DNA of 64,000 nucleotides from Symplocastrum torsivum CPER-KK1 (GCA_019358875.1 JAHHIF010000006.1:1-64000), one strand, 5' to 3'; positions 26,848 to 36,351 are shown, counted from the stretch's first letter. Notes: generated by a model not told the origin, from the sequence alone. Translations and numbers: made by a program.

Positions 26848-28773
26848 CTAACGTTTCCCTTGCTTCCACTTTGCGATCGCCTTTTGAGCCGCCTCGTAGG
26901 AAGGCGTGTTAGCTGGGACTAAAGTTGCCGCTTGAATCGCTTCCTTGAACTTACCCTGAGACGCTCGCGATTGCGCGATCAGATAAATCTTTTGGCTTCC
27001 TTGGGCAATTAACTGTTGCGCTTCGGCATACCCTGGTTGTCCAGCCTGAATTTTACGGAGAGTTGTAAGAGAACGGTTATAAGACGAGGCTTGGTTTGGT
27101 TGGATTTGTTTTTTTGCGGCTTGAATAATCGCTTGATTTTGCTGTTGCTGGGTAGTTAGAGCCTTCCACTGATTAATCGTCTTCTGAGCTTTGGCATAAA
27201 CAGAAGGATTATCTTTTGGTACCAATTGAGCTGCCGCGATCGCACCCCCAAAATTTCCCTGATTCGCTCGTCCCTCTGCTAAATCTAGAATCACCTCACT
27301 CCAACGTGTAATGTCTTGCTTCGCCTGCTGGTACAGAGGCTCACCTGGTTTCACAGTACGAGCTTGGACAATCGCCTTGCTAAACAGAGAGGCTTGATTG
27401 GGTCGGATTAAGCGCTTTGCCTGATCCAAAGCCGCTTGATTGGCTTGAAGACGGGTTGGCGCTGGTTTTTGGGGTGCCGCCACTGACAACTTATTACTGG
27501 GATTGGGGGAACTGGTAGGGGAGGCTTTTGCTGTTGGACGGGGATTGGGGGAACTGGTAGGGGAGGCTTTTGCTATTGGACTGGGAGGTGACGTTGTCGG
27601 GGGTTCTTGAGCCGTTGGAGATGTTGGTAATTCTTTAGTAACTGGTGTCTCGTTTATTGACTTCGTGGTAAAAGCATCCCGGTTACGGAATATCACCGCC
27701 GCAATCATCAGCGCCAAAATTAGGATAGCGCCACCTCCCCAAAGTAGTAGTTGTTGCCACCAAGGAGTATTGACATGGCGTTTAGACTGCCGTTCTGGAG
27801 AAGCAACCATTGCGCCTGGTTTATAGGTAGCTGGCGTTGAGGTAGCAGTAGGAGGAGAGATTAGAGATGTAGTTGGTCGTGTCTGTGTCGCTGAGAGCGG
27901 AGTTTTTTGTCCAGGTGTCGCCCCATTGCGAGAATCCTCTGTGTAACCGTTTTCAGTTTCTAGTTTTGCCTTGGGGATAAAGGCGCTTGAGATGCCAACA
28001 GGAGTCCTTTCCTTAATGGGTTGGTTTTTGACAGAAGGCAGAATCAGTTGTTGACGCTGCGCCTCTGAGGGAACCACTGTCAAAGGGGTCTGAACAGGTC
28101 GCCAGTGGTGTTGGCTCAACTCTGGTAGACGAGTGTGCAGATACTGTTCCAGATGTTCTAAGGTGGTGTCAGTGTGATAATAGCCCAGTGCTTCTAGAAG
28201 TGCTTCTGTAAAGAGTCCATGCCCCAGTACAGCAGCTTCGTGGGAAAATTGGTCAAGTTGACTGGACAGCACTAACACAATACCCATTTCGCGGGCTAAT
28301 TCAATCGCCTGTGCCCCAACAGGAATACCAGATTGCAAGCCGGATGCCCGGTTGATATCTAACAGAACTAAGATGTTTTCACTACCTTGAGCCTTGAGGG
28401 TTTCAAATAGCGATCGCATAGATATTCCTGTCCCTGGAATATCGTCTGGATTTCCATCAATCGGCATTAGGTAGTCAGCATTTTGCCAATTGACACCATA
28501 GCCACTGAAAAAGAACCAACGCCAAGTCTCTGATTGTCTTGAATTCTGGCGATTTGCCCTTAGCCAGTTCAAAATATTTTCGCGACTGGGATAGGTTGAC
28601 TGGTCATTGACTAGTGGAGACGTGTCAGTTAAGAGTAAACATTGGTTAGACGGTAAGCTGGCTTGGCGTACTAAAAAATGCCGCAACGCCTGTGCATCCG
28701 CTTGCCCATAACTCAAAGGTTGTAAAAACTGATAGCGATTAATGCCAATTGCAACGCAAGCGTGATTTGCCAT
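26848..28773 (-). CDS. Caspase-like (orthocaspase) protein with altered catalytic dyad
   Basis: 641 residues. The N-terminal caspase/p20 fold spans about 1-230. Where proteolytic members have His in the SGHG motif there is Tyr92 (FFFSGYG), and where the nucleophilic Cys is expected there is Asn141 (LLDINRASG). Non-catalytic 'Y-N' type orthocaspases are known in cyanobacteria, so this may be a scaffold or regulator. A Pro/Ser/Thr linker, one transmembrane helix (about 345-370), a repeated TSSPNP segment and two homologous C-terminal helical repeats (containing AKRLIRPNQAS and AKKQIQPNQAS) follow. The C-terminal repeats are probably periplasmic or lumenal if the caspase domain is cytosolic. Confidence 0.9.
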   Translation of the reverse strand: MANHACVAIGINRYQFLQPLSYGQADAQALRHFLVRQASLPSNQCLLLTDTSPLVNDQSTYPSRENILNWLRANRQNSRQSETWRWFFFSGYGVNWQNADYLMPIDGNPDDIPGTGISMRSLFETLKAQGSENILVLLDINRASGLQSGIPVGAQAIELAREMGIVLVLSSQLDQFSHEAAVLGHGLFTEALLEALGYYHTDTTLEHLEQYLHTRLPELSQHHWRPVQTPLTVVPSEAQRQQLILPSVKNQPIKERTPVGISSAFIPKAKLETENGYTEDSRNGATPGQKTPLSATQTRPTTSLISPPTATSTPATYKPGAMVASPERQSKRHVNTPWWQQLLLWGGGAILILALMIAAVIFRNRDAFTTKSINETPVTKELPTSPTAQEPPTTSPPSPIAKASPTSSPNPRPTAKASPTSSPNPSNKLSVAAPQKPAPTRLQANQAALDQAKRLIRPNQASLFSKAIVQARTVKPGEPLYQQAKQDITRWSEVILDLAEGRANQGNFGGAIAAAQLVPKDNPSVYAKAQKTINQWKALTTQQQQNQAIIQAAKKQIQPNQASSYNRSLTTLRKIQAGQPGYAEAQQLIAQGSQKIYLIAQSRASQGKFKEAIQAATLVPANTPSYEAAQKAIAKWKQGKR

Positions 28774-29070
28774 GTGCTCCGTGCCCCAGTTGTCTGGTGT
28801 AGTTGTTCGTGGGTTAAATAAATTGTCTTGGAATGAGAGGAAGTATTGGTACTATCGGCTTACTTGATTTGTTGAGTGCTAGTTAAGCAGAAAGCGATCG
28901 CACTGCTCAACCACTCAACGAATCCTGACATACCTGGTTTTTTTGTACCTCTAAGGCTTAGTTTATGACTGTTTTTGGTCAAGAGGTAGATGAAATCTTC
29001 TATTAGAGACACTTATCCTCTAAAATAATGCACCTAAAACGCTAATTGCCAACAATCACTAGGGGGGTGA

Positions 29071-29910
29071 GTGCGTCATATGTTGAAGTCTAACCGAAGC
29101 GATTTCAACCCGCTCTTATTACTGTCAGTCCAGTTCAAGAAATCTTCTGCCGCATTTTTTCAGTTGATTGCCCAACAACAAATTACACCGCTAAGATTAA
29201 TGCTTTTATTAGGCTTCACGGGCATCAGTTGGCTTGCCACAGCCACCGTTGCTCCTCAGATAGCCCAAGCCTACACAGCACGGGTAAACCTTTCCATAAA
29301 TCGTCAAGTCGGAGAATCTTTCAACAGCTTTCTGCGCCGTGCAGAAGCCATTGCTAGGGCAGCAACGCAACGCAGCTTTGATTCAGATATCTTGGTGACT
29401 GACGTATCCGTAACAGTGATTGGGCAAAATCAAGGGGCAATCACCCCTATCTTATTGCTGGAAGTAAGCCGTCAATCTTGGAGAGGTCGTCCCGATCCCC
29501 AGAGTTGGACAACTTACTTCCCCGATACCCAAACCCTACTTGGATTTGAACAAGAACCACTTGTAGACGCTGAACCTCAGGTTCCAGGAGGACAGCCACC
29601 ACCTCCACCTGGATCACCTGGAGTCCCCGGAGCGCCTGGAGTACCTGGTGGAGTACCGGGCGCTCCAACGGCTCTCCCTCAGCCCACTGCTCCCACAAAC
29701 ATTGACATTCCCGACATTCCCGGTGCGCCAATTCGGCGTTTTCCTAACCAACCTCAGGCTCCTACTCAGGCTCCAGCTAACACGACTCAGCCCACTGCTC
29801 CCACAAACATTGACATTCCCGACATTCCCGGTGCGCCAATTCGGCGTTTTCCTAACCAACCTCAGGCTCCTGCACCCAATGCCCCGGCAACACAGCAGAC
29901 TGGACAGTAG
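29071..29910 (+). CDS. Exported protein with Gly-Pro-rich and 36-residue repeats
   Basis: 279 residues from GTG 29071, with AGGGGGG just upstream. ATG 29080 in the same frame is an alternative start. After a ~45-residue N-terminal region comes a hydrophobic stretch ending VAPQIAQA, which looks like a signal peptide with an AxA cleavage site (about residue 71). A globular stretch (about 72-160) follows, with no family I recognise. The tail has a collagen-like GxP run (PGVPGAPGVPGGVPGAP) and two copies of a 36-residue unit containing TNIDIPDIPGAPIRRFPNQP (108-bp DNA repeat, 29680 and 29788). It is divergent from the pseudo-caspase gene. Function is unknown, cell-surface location likely. Confidence 0.65.
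   Translation: MRHMLKSNRSDFNPLLLLSVQFKKSSAAFFQLIAQQQITPLRLMLLLGFTGISWLATATVAPQIAQAYTARVNLSINRQVGESFNSFLRRAEAIARAATQRSFDSDILVTDVSVTVIGQNQGAITPILLLEVSRQSWRGRPDPQSWTTYFPDTQTLLGFEQEPLVDAEPQVPGGQPPPPPGSPGVPGAPGVPGGVPGAPTALPQPTAPTNIDIPDIPGAPIRRFPNQPQAPTQAPANTTQPTAPTNIDIPDIPGAPIRRFPNQPQAPAPNAPATQQTGQ
29680..29895 (+). repeat. 108-bp in-frame direct repeat
   Basis: Two copies start at 29680 and 29788. About 84 bp are nearly identical, then the copies diverge before the stop. It is coding within the exported protein gene and probably a recent duplication. Confidence 0.8.
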
Positions 29911-30090
29911 GGAGGGGAAATTGGGCGAAAGGGGAAGGGTTAAAGGGAAAAGGAAAGGAATATTTCGCATCTTTTGCCCTTATTCGTCAAAAGAGGCAGT
30001 GAAAGTTAGCCTTTATCAAGTACATGGCTAGCCCCTTATGGAATCCATGACATAGAATGAAAAGGCTGTCAAAATTCAGAACATACTCCC

Positions 30091-30264
30091 ATGGCTGTTC
30101 CTAAGAAGAAAACATCAAAATCGAGGCGAGACAAACGCAAAGCAACCTGGAAGCGCAAGGCAGCGCTACAGGCTCAAAAAGCCCTTTCTCTGGGCAAAGC
30201 TGTTTTGAGTGGTCGTTCTACCTTTGTATATCCCGCACCAGAGGAAGAAGAAGAAGAGAGCTAG
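30091..30264 (+). CDS. rpmF: 50S ribosomal protein L32
   Basis: 57 residues: [20 protein letters not shown] then [21 protein letters not shown], ending in an acidic EEEEEES tail. The MAVPKKKxSKSRRDxRRxxW opening is diagnostic of bL32. As in other cyanobacteria, the zinc-binding Cys residues of some L32 proteins are absent. It is a component of the large ribosomal subunit. It stands alone between an exported-protein gene and the molybdopterin oxidoreductase gene. Confidence 0.95.
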   Translation: MAVPKKKTSKSRRDKRKATWKRKAALQAQKALSLGKAVLSGRSTFVYPAPEEEEEES

Positions 30265-30409
30265 AACGGAACTTTGGGCTATGGGAAAGGCAACACCAGG
30301 GGTCTTACGGTTTGTGCTATGACCATGAAAGTTAACAAGATTTTGTCCTAAGAGCAAAATCTAACGCTACGGTTTGATTAGTACCCAAAACACTATCTCT
30401 ACTGGCATC

Positions 30410-31003
30410 ATGCTCGGAAAATTTTTCCGCAAACCAGAATCAGAACAGAGCGATCGCGTTCCTCCCGGTCAATACCTAACCAAAGGATTTCCAGTGCTGA
30501 CCTACGGTCAGACCCCCCGAATCAGCACTGAAGACTGGGAATTTCGTGTGTCGGGCTTAGCCGAAGCCAAGACCTTGAGCTGGTCAGACTTCATGGCAAT
30601 GCCTCAAAGCGAATTCACTGATGACTTTCACTGTGTAACACGTTGGTCAAAACTGGATGTGCAATGGACAGGCATCAAGGTGACCGACTTTATGAAGTAT
30701 GTGGAAGTCGATCCAAAAGCTACTCACATTGTCGAACACTGCTACGGAGGTTACACCACTAACCTTCCCATAGAGGATTTTGTGAGGGAAGAAAACTTTT
30801 TTGCTCATACCTTGTTCGGAGAACCACTAGCAGCAGAACACGGTGGCCCCATGCGCTTAGTCGTTCCCCATCTCTATGCTTGGAAAAGCGCTAAGTGGAT
30901 TAATGGCTTAGAATTTCTCGATCATGATGAACCAGGTTTCTGGGAGCGTAATGGCTATCATCGTCGAGGTGAGCCTTGGGCAGAAGAACGCTACAGCGAC
31001 TAA
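30410..31003 (+). CDS. Sulfite-oxidase-like molybdopterin oxidoreductase
   Basis: 197 residues from ATG 30410 (MLGKFFRK). A TTG twelve codons upstream is less likely. It is the small single-domain form of the sulfite oxidase/MsrP superfamily. DDFHCVTRWSKLDVQWTGI carries the Cys expected to ligate molybdenum. EHCYGGYTTNLPIEDF and EHGGPMRLVVPHLYAWKSAKW follow, as in the family, and the C-terminal end FWERNGYHRRGEPWAEERY is typical. No Tat signal is visible, so it is probably cytosolic. The physiological substrate is unknown. Confidence 0.9.
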   Translation: MLGKFFRKPESEQSDRVPPGQYLTKGFPVLTYGQTPRISTEDWEFRVSGLAEAKTLSWSDFMAMPQSEFTDDFHCVTRWSKLDVQWTGIKVTDFMKYVEVDPKATHIVEHCYGGYTTNLPIEDFVREENFFAHTLFGEPLAAEHGGPMRLVVPHLYAWKSAKWINGLEFLDHDEPGFWERNGYHRRGEPWAEERYSD

Positions 31004-31226
31004 GGAAATTTGAAATTGTAGCCATACATGGTTTGCCACCTACAATGTAGATGTTACTTGCAGCACCTATTGCCTTGCTCATTGGGCTGTTTAAGGTTTA
31101 AGTTGGAATGGCAAGTTTGACTCTCTGCAAAAGTGCTTTACTGTTTGTGAACAACAGGACAAGTAACGCACTGACATTGCTTGGCTTAGCCACCTCTGTC
31201 ATTTTCCCGCTCCATCAAACACGAGA

Positions 31227-31254
31227 TTGACAAAGACATTCTTGATGCTACAAT
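31227..31254 (+). promoter_or_regulatory. Candidate sigma70-type promoter for the LeuRS-like gene
   Basis: TTGACA (31227-31232) and TACAAT (31249-31254) are separated by 16 bp. AGAGGA (about 31267-31272) follows, 8 bp ahead of ATG 31281. The spacing is close to ideal for promoter and ribosome-binding site. Confidence 0.55.
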
Positions 31255-31280
31255 CGCAATACAAAAAGAGGATTCTAATA

Positions 31281-33232
31281 ATGTATCACTGGGACCTGTA
31301 AGTCCGGATCCTGTTGATCCGGCAAATCATCAACCGTCTGAGATTTACGATCACCGCTCTGTTGAAGCTCGATGGCAAGCAGTTTGGCAGCAGACACAGA
31401 TTTACGAAACCGATCTAGCCAGAGCGATTGACAGAGCTTCTCCAGAGCCTCGCCCTTTCTACAATTTGATGATGTTTCCCTACCCATCGGCAGAAGGGTT
31501 GCACGTCGGGAATGTGTATGCCTTCACAGGAGCGGACATCTACGGTCGCTTTATGGCGATGAACGGCAGGGATGTCTTTGAGCCGATGGGGTTCGACGCC
31601 TTTGGCATTCATAGCGAGAACTTTGCGATTAAGAAAGGGATTCATCCCAATCAATTAACAGCAGGGAATGTTGAACGATTTCGAGAAACGCAGTTGAAGC
31701 GCATTGGTAACCGCTTCTGCTGGAATCACGAAGTCCAAACCACCAGTCCGGCATACTACAAGTGGACACAGTGGATCTTCTTGCAGTTGTTCAAAACCGG
31801 ATTAGCCGAACGCAAGAAAGCATCGGTCAATTGGTGTCCGTCCTGCAAAACGGTATTGGCAGATGAGCAAGTGATTGCAGGGGAATGTGAACGCTGTAGT
31901 GCGATCGCTATCCAACGTGAATTGGAGCAATGGTTTTTCAAGATTACCCGCTATGCCCAACGCTTGTTGGATAATTTGGAGCATTTGGACAGGTCAGAAC
32001 GGGTAAAAACAGCACAGCGTAACTGGATCGGTCGTTCTGAACATGAGGGTACAGTGCAGTATCACTTGCGGGATTGGTTGATTTCCAGGCAACGCTATTG
32101 GGGACCACCAATTCCAATTATCTATTGCCAGACGTGTGGTACGGTTCCGGTTCCAGAAGACCAATTGCCCGTTGAGTTACCCCAAACGCAGGACTGGTTG
32201 CCGAAAGGAACAGGCAATTCTCCGTTGGCAGACATTCCTGAATTTGTGAATACAACCTGTCCGTGCTGTGGCAGTGCGGCGCGGCGAGAAACCGATGTAT
32301 CGGATAACTTCTTGGATTCTGCCTGGTATTTCTTGCGCTATCCCTCCAGCAATTGCTCGGATGTTCCGTTTGACCCACAAATTACGGCAACCTGGTTGCC
32401 CGTGGATATGTACATTGGTGGAGCAGAACATTCAGTATTGCATCTGTTGTACAGTCGCTTCATCACAATGGTGTTGCACGATTTGGGATACATTCCGTTT
32501 GAGGAACCCTTTCGATGCTTCCGCGCTCATGGTTTGCTCACGAAAGATGGAGCCAAGATGAGTAAATCTAAAGGGAATGTGGTGAATCCTGACCAGTACA
32601 TTGAGGAATACGGTGCAGACACCTTGCGAACGTACTTGATGTTTTTGGGGCCTTATGACCAAGGAGGCGATTTCTCCGATCGCGGTATTGCAGGAATACA
32701 GCGTTTTTTGAATCGCGTCTGGCAATTGGCGATGAAACATCAAGACTCGATCCAATCTAATGAATTGGATGTCGAATCCCAGCGCGGGTTGCATCAAACC
32801 ATTCACAAGGTGAGAGAAGATATTCAAGCGTTGAAGTACAACACTGCGCTCGCTACCTTAATGAGTTATCTCAATACCTTGGAAGCCAAAGAACAGCTTT
32901 CTCCAGTAGAAATCAAGTCTTGTGTGTTGATGTTGGCTCCCTTTGCACCCCACATCACCGAGGAACTTTGGAGTCGCATGGGTAAATCCTATTCAATTCA
33001 TCAACAGCCATTCCCTCAAGCTAATTCTGAGTTTCTTACACAAGCGCAAGTGACGATTGCCGTTCAAATCAACGGACGGACTCGAACCACATTCCAGCTT
33101 ACTCCGGATGCAGCTCAGGAAGAGGCGATCGCATTGGCAAAACAGTCAGAATCCTTGCAGCGTTACATCAACAAGCAGGAAGTTCGTCGTGTAGTTTATG
33201 TACCTGGTCGGGTTCTCAATCTCGTGATTTGA
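31281..33232 (+). CDS. Leucyl-tRNA synthetase-like protein lacking the CP1 editing domain
   Basis: About 650 residues against ~860 for normal LeuRS. The catalytic core is complete: FPYPSAEGLHVGN (HIGH-type motif, HVGN), zinc-binding CPSC...CERC, LRDWLISRQRYWG, DSAWYFLRYP, KMSKSKGN (32555-32578), the anticodon-binding helices and the C-terminal VQINGRTR. After NWIGRSE, where the ~190-residue CP1 editing domain should begin, the sequence goes straight to HEGTVQYHLRDW. LeuRS similarity starts upstream (YDHRSVEARWQ, from 31343), but that frame has no ATG/GTG/TTG before TTG 31466. The well-placed ATG 31281 is one base out of frame, so one missing base near 31291 would join them. The start given is inferred on that basis. 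It is probably a second, non-editing LeuRS. Confidence 0.85.
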
Positions 33233-33407
33233 TTGTCGCATCCCATTAGTTGAATGCTTTACCACTGGCTGGTGTTGCGTGCATTTTGCCTCCCTGCCAG
33301 TGGTCTAGAGCCTTTGTCGCCCACTGAAGTACGTTACTCTTACAAAAGCTGGAATAGGTGTTCGGGTGGCATACCAGCTATTTTTAGTCATACATATATT
33401 TTAATTA

Positions 33408-33446
33408 GCCAGGAGAGTTAAGACTTAGGTAGTCTTAACCTCTGGC
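33408..33446. terminator. Bidirectional terminator-like hairpin
   Basis: GCCAGGAGAGTTAAGAC pairs with GTCTTAACCTCTGGC (two-base bulge) around a 7-nt loop, followed by TTTAATAA on the plus strand and TTAAAATAT on the minus. It lies between the LeuRS-like gene and the convergent 63-residue gene and suits both. Confidence 0.65.
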
Positions 33447-33475
33447 TTTAATAATGCTGGGATGTCTGTTGTCAA

Positions 33476-33667
33476 TCAAGAGTGGACTAACTCCCGCGAC
33501 TGCCGCTTGACTCGACCGTCCATCGTGGCTTGTTGCAATCGAGTTAAAGCTTCTATATCTTCTAAGTCATGCTGAAGTACAAACAGTCGTCGCATTTGCT
33601 CTTCAGCTTCTACCGTCAGATACCCGGATTGAAGAACCTCTTGGACAATCTCACAAATTGTAGACAT
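33476..33667 (-). CDS. Small conserved cyanobacterial protein
   Basis: 63 residues: STICEIVQEVLQSGYLTVEAEEQMRRLF, then LEDIEALTRLQQATMDGRV and a basic tail. It is all-helical and soluble. It resembles a small family seen repeatedly in cyanobacterial genomes (GYLTxxxExxLRxLF...DLxALxxLQxAxxxGxV). No function is known. The hairpin at 33408-33446 lies just downstream. Confidence 0.65.
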   Translation of the reverse strand: MSTICEIVQEVLQSGYLTVEAEEQMRRLFVLQHDLEDIEALTRLQQATMDGRVKRQSRELVHS

Positions 33668-33882
33668 AACCCCGTTTCCTCAAGTGTCTTAGCCAGTATC
33701 AGGTGTCTAATCCAAACAATCTGTGATAGTTGGAAGTGAAGTTAGTGATGCTATTAAGCACTTTTTAGTGATGCAATCTCCCTTTTTATGTGATAAAAAT
33801 CACCACTGACGACTATTTCAACAGATCACAGTTCATCGGGAACCTTGAAACTCATGTCGGTGAACCTTTTCCCTGCTCTTTG

Positions 33883-35145
33883 TCAAGCAACCCAGAGATG
33901 TTGAGCAAATCGGATGGCAAAGTTGACGAGAATGATGCTAAAGAAAACCATCGTTGCATAAGCCCAGCGAGGATAACGATCAAGTACCAGACCTAGTGCG
34001 ATCGCAAGTGACACAATAGCATAAGCGTAACGTTGAGCCGATGCCGAACTTCCAGAAAACATGATTAACCCTAAGGCGCAAAACCCATAAACCACCTCAA
34101 TCAACCGCAGTTGATGGCGTAAGCGCCAGAGCAGGTAACCACCACCAAAAACCATCACGACGACAATTAACGACTCGCCTCCCAAGCGCCACGACGCTAA
34201 CGCCAAAGCAAACGAGATAGAGATTACCACCACAGAACCGAGCTTTTGGCGAAAATGCCATAGGAGATAGATACTCCCCAAAAGCAGTACAAACAAGAAC
34301 GGATGCCAAGGATCTACAATTGCGCGTTGCTCTAAATTTGTTTTGCCAATAGCGATTGTTATCAGTTCTCTACGCCAATCCTTCCAATTCAATCCAGTTG
34401 TATCTCGCCATGCCTTCTGAGCATGAACAAAAGCCAAGGGGTCACCAAAATTTAGAGCGCAATATAAGCTAAAAATAACTACTCCTCCAGCCGTAAGTAG
34501 AGCAGCGACGTAGGCACTTACTGGACGACGTTCTTTCCAGGCGACAATCAGGAATGTAGGAACAAGGACAACCCCCGTCACACGAGCCGCTGTCGCCAAT
34601 GCCCCCCAGAGAGCCGCTAAAGCATGTTGTTGCTTATCGAAAGCTCTTAAAGCCGCTGTGCTGAACAACATAAACAGCCCTTCGGTATAAATCACACTTC
34701 CAAATAAAGAAAGCGGACACCACGCCCAAACAGCCGTTGTCCAACGAGCCACACTTCCACCATGACGTTCCTCTACCCAACGGTAGAGAACAACCAATGC
34801 CGCCAGGAAAGCCAAATTATTTACCAGCGTTCCGGCGACATTAAATGGTAACCCCAGGTACATCACGCCACGGGTGAGTAGAGGAAACAGCGGAAAAAAT
34901 GCAATATTGTATTTTTCCTTGATCGTACTTTCGTATTCATAGCCGCCTGTAACAATCGTTTCGTAGCGCGGACTATCCGAATAAGAGAAGAGGCTCCAAT
35001 CAACAGTGGGAACAATCCCTTCCGGTGGAACTGGTAGTGATGGGGCAATCAGTACCATTGCCACAGCAATAACGACTCGGCTGAGTAGCCACATCGCTGC
35101 GGCAAACCTGAAGGCATTTGCCCATAAAGCTTTACTTTTGCTCAT
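33883..35145 (-). CDS. PIG-V-like multi-pass mannosyltransferase
   Basis: 420 residues from ATG 35145 (MSKSKALW). An in-frame ATG 19 codons upstream (35202) is also possible. There are about ten hydrophobic segments. The loop SDSPRYETIVTGGYEY, followed by YNIAFFPLFPLLTRGVMYLG, and WCPLSLFGSVIYTEGLFMLFS match the GT-C fold glycosyltransferases related to GPI mannosyltransferase II, which use lipid-linked sugars. It acts in the cytoplasmic membrane. Donor, acceptor and product are unknown. It is a single gene, not linked to the 42-51 kb glycan operon. Confidence 0.8.
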   Translation of the reverse strand: MSKSKALWANAFRFAAAMWLLSRVVIAVAMVLIAPSLPVPPEGIVPTVDWSLFSYSDSPRYETIVTGGYEYESTIKEKYNIAFFPLFPLLTRGVMYLGLPFNVAGTLVNNLAFLAALVVLYRWVEERHGGSVARWTTAVWAWCPLSLFGSVIYTEGLFMLFSTAALRAFDKQQHALAALWGALATAARVTGVVLVPTFLIVAWKERRPVSAYVAALLTAGGVVIFSLYCALNFGDPLAFVHAQKAWRDTTGLNWKDWRRELITIAIGKTNLEQRAIVDPWHPFLFVLLLGSIYLLWHFRQKLGSVVVISISFALALASWRLGGESLIVVVMVFGGGYLLWRLRHQLRLIEVVYGFCALGLIMFSGSSASAQRYAYAIVSLAIALGLVLDRYPRWAYATMVFFSIILVNFAIRFAQHLWVA

Positions 35146-35547
35146 CAACTTCCTGCCTTGTGCTTCAACTGGGGATTGGGAGTATCTGGAGGAGGATTGC
35201 AACCGAAGTCAGCTGCTGCTCTTTTGAGCAATGAGCTTGAAGGGAATTATAGCGACGACTGGTTTTGTTTTGGTCATCAATCCGCAAGAAACTTGGCTCA
35301 GAGAGTCCTCTGTATCAAAGTGTTGGGGCTTAGTAAGAATTATTGGGATAATCGTGCTTTTATGTTTTTTATAGCGGTTCTCAAATAAGTGGAGTACACT
35401 CAACTTCTGCCCTTTGCCCTGGAGCCTTCTGCCTTAAAGCCAACTACTTTGTACCTCAGCAAATCGAGAAACGCTATATCTGGAAAACTAGCTTTCACAG
35501 CTTTGATAGCGATCGCTCACGTTGTCTGGTGGACTAAATTGTGAGAT
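35146..35547. other. Spacer upstream of the mannosyltransferase gene
   Basis: Nothing convincing is seen apart from TTCTGCC/CCTTCTGCC repeat fragments (35404-35436) and a HIP1-like GCGATCGC (35509-35516). Short open frames cross it on both strands without protein-like features. Confidence 0.4.
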
Positions 35548-36351
35548 ATGAAAACAAGTATCCTGAAGCGCAATAACGTCAACGTGCAAGGGCAAGGCAA
35601 TCAAACGCTTATCTTTGCCCACGGCTTTGGTGCCGACCAAACCGTTTGGCGACACGTTGTCTGTGCGTTTGAATCCAACTATCGCATTGTGCTGTTTGAC
35701 TATGTAGGGGCAGGGAAGTCAGACTTAACTGCCTACAGCCGCTCTCGCTACAGCCGCCTCTACGGGTATGCGGAAGACTTACTGGACTTGTGCGCTGAAT
35801 TAAACCTGACTCAATCCATCTTTGTCGGTCATTCAGTCAGTGCAATGATTGGCTTACTTGCTTCCCTAATCGAGCCAGAGCGCTTCAGCCGCCTCATCTT
35901 TATTGGCGCATCACCTCGTTACCTCAACGATGTAGGCTACTACGGTGGCTTCGAGCAATCTGATCTGGATGCCATATACGCAGCAATGTCGGCTAACTAT
36001 GAGGCTTGGGCGTGTGGCTTCTTTGCTTCCTTGCTAATGGGTAATCCAGACCGTCCAAGCCTTGCTCGTGAATTTGCCAATACTCTTGTCGCAGTCCGCC
36101 CAGATATTGCTCTGGCTCTTGCCCGTACAATTTTCCAGTCTGATTATCGTGCTGAGTTGCTGCGTCTAACTGTACCGACACTGATTGTACAGTCGAGCAA
36201 CGATAAGGCTGTCCCACCAGAGGTAGGAGAATATATGGCTTCTAAGATTCCCAAAAGTCAGCTAGTGAACATAAACGCAGAGGGTCATTTACCTCATTTA
36301 AGTGCGCCCGATGAGGTAGTGCGAGCAATTAGCGCTTATCTAGTTCAGTGA
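35548..36351 (+). CDS. Alpha/beta hydrolase (RsbQ-like)
   Basis: 267 residues, a single alpha/beta-hydrolase domain without a signal peptide. The oxyanion-loop region is FAHGFGADQTVWRHV and the nucleophile elbow is GHSVSAMIG (Ser near 96). The acid is in QSSNDKAVPP and the His in EGHLPHLSAP. Similarity in layout to RsbQ, which is a stress-signalling partner in Bacillus, and to plant KAI2/D14 makes it an RsbQ/DAD2-like hydrolase. No RsbP or sigma-regulator gene is next to it. Substrate is unknown. Confidence 0.88.
   Translation: MKTSILKRNNVNVQGQGNQTLIFAHGFGADQTVWRHVVCAFESNYRIVLFDYVGAGKSDLTAYSRSRYSRLYGYAEDLLDLCAELNLTQSIFVGHSVSAMIGLLASLIEPERFSRLIFIGASPRYLNDVGYYGGFEQSDLDAIYAAMSANYEAWACGFFASLLMGNPDRPSLAREFANTLVAVRPDIALALARTIFQSDYRAELLRLTVPTLIVQSSNDKAVPPEVGEYMASKIPKSQLVNINAEGHLPHLSAPDEVVRAISAYLVQ

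Noticed and set aside
31050..31095. Short hydrophobic peptide (MLLAAPIALLIGLFKV)
   Set aside because: Only 16 codons, no clear ribosome-binding site. Probably chance, though a micro-protein cannot be excluded.
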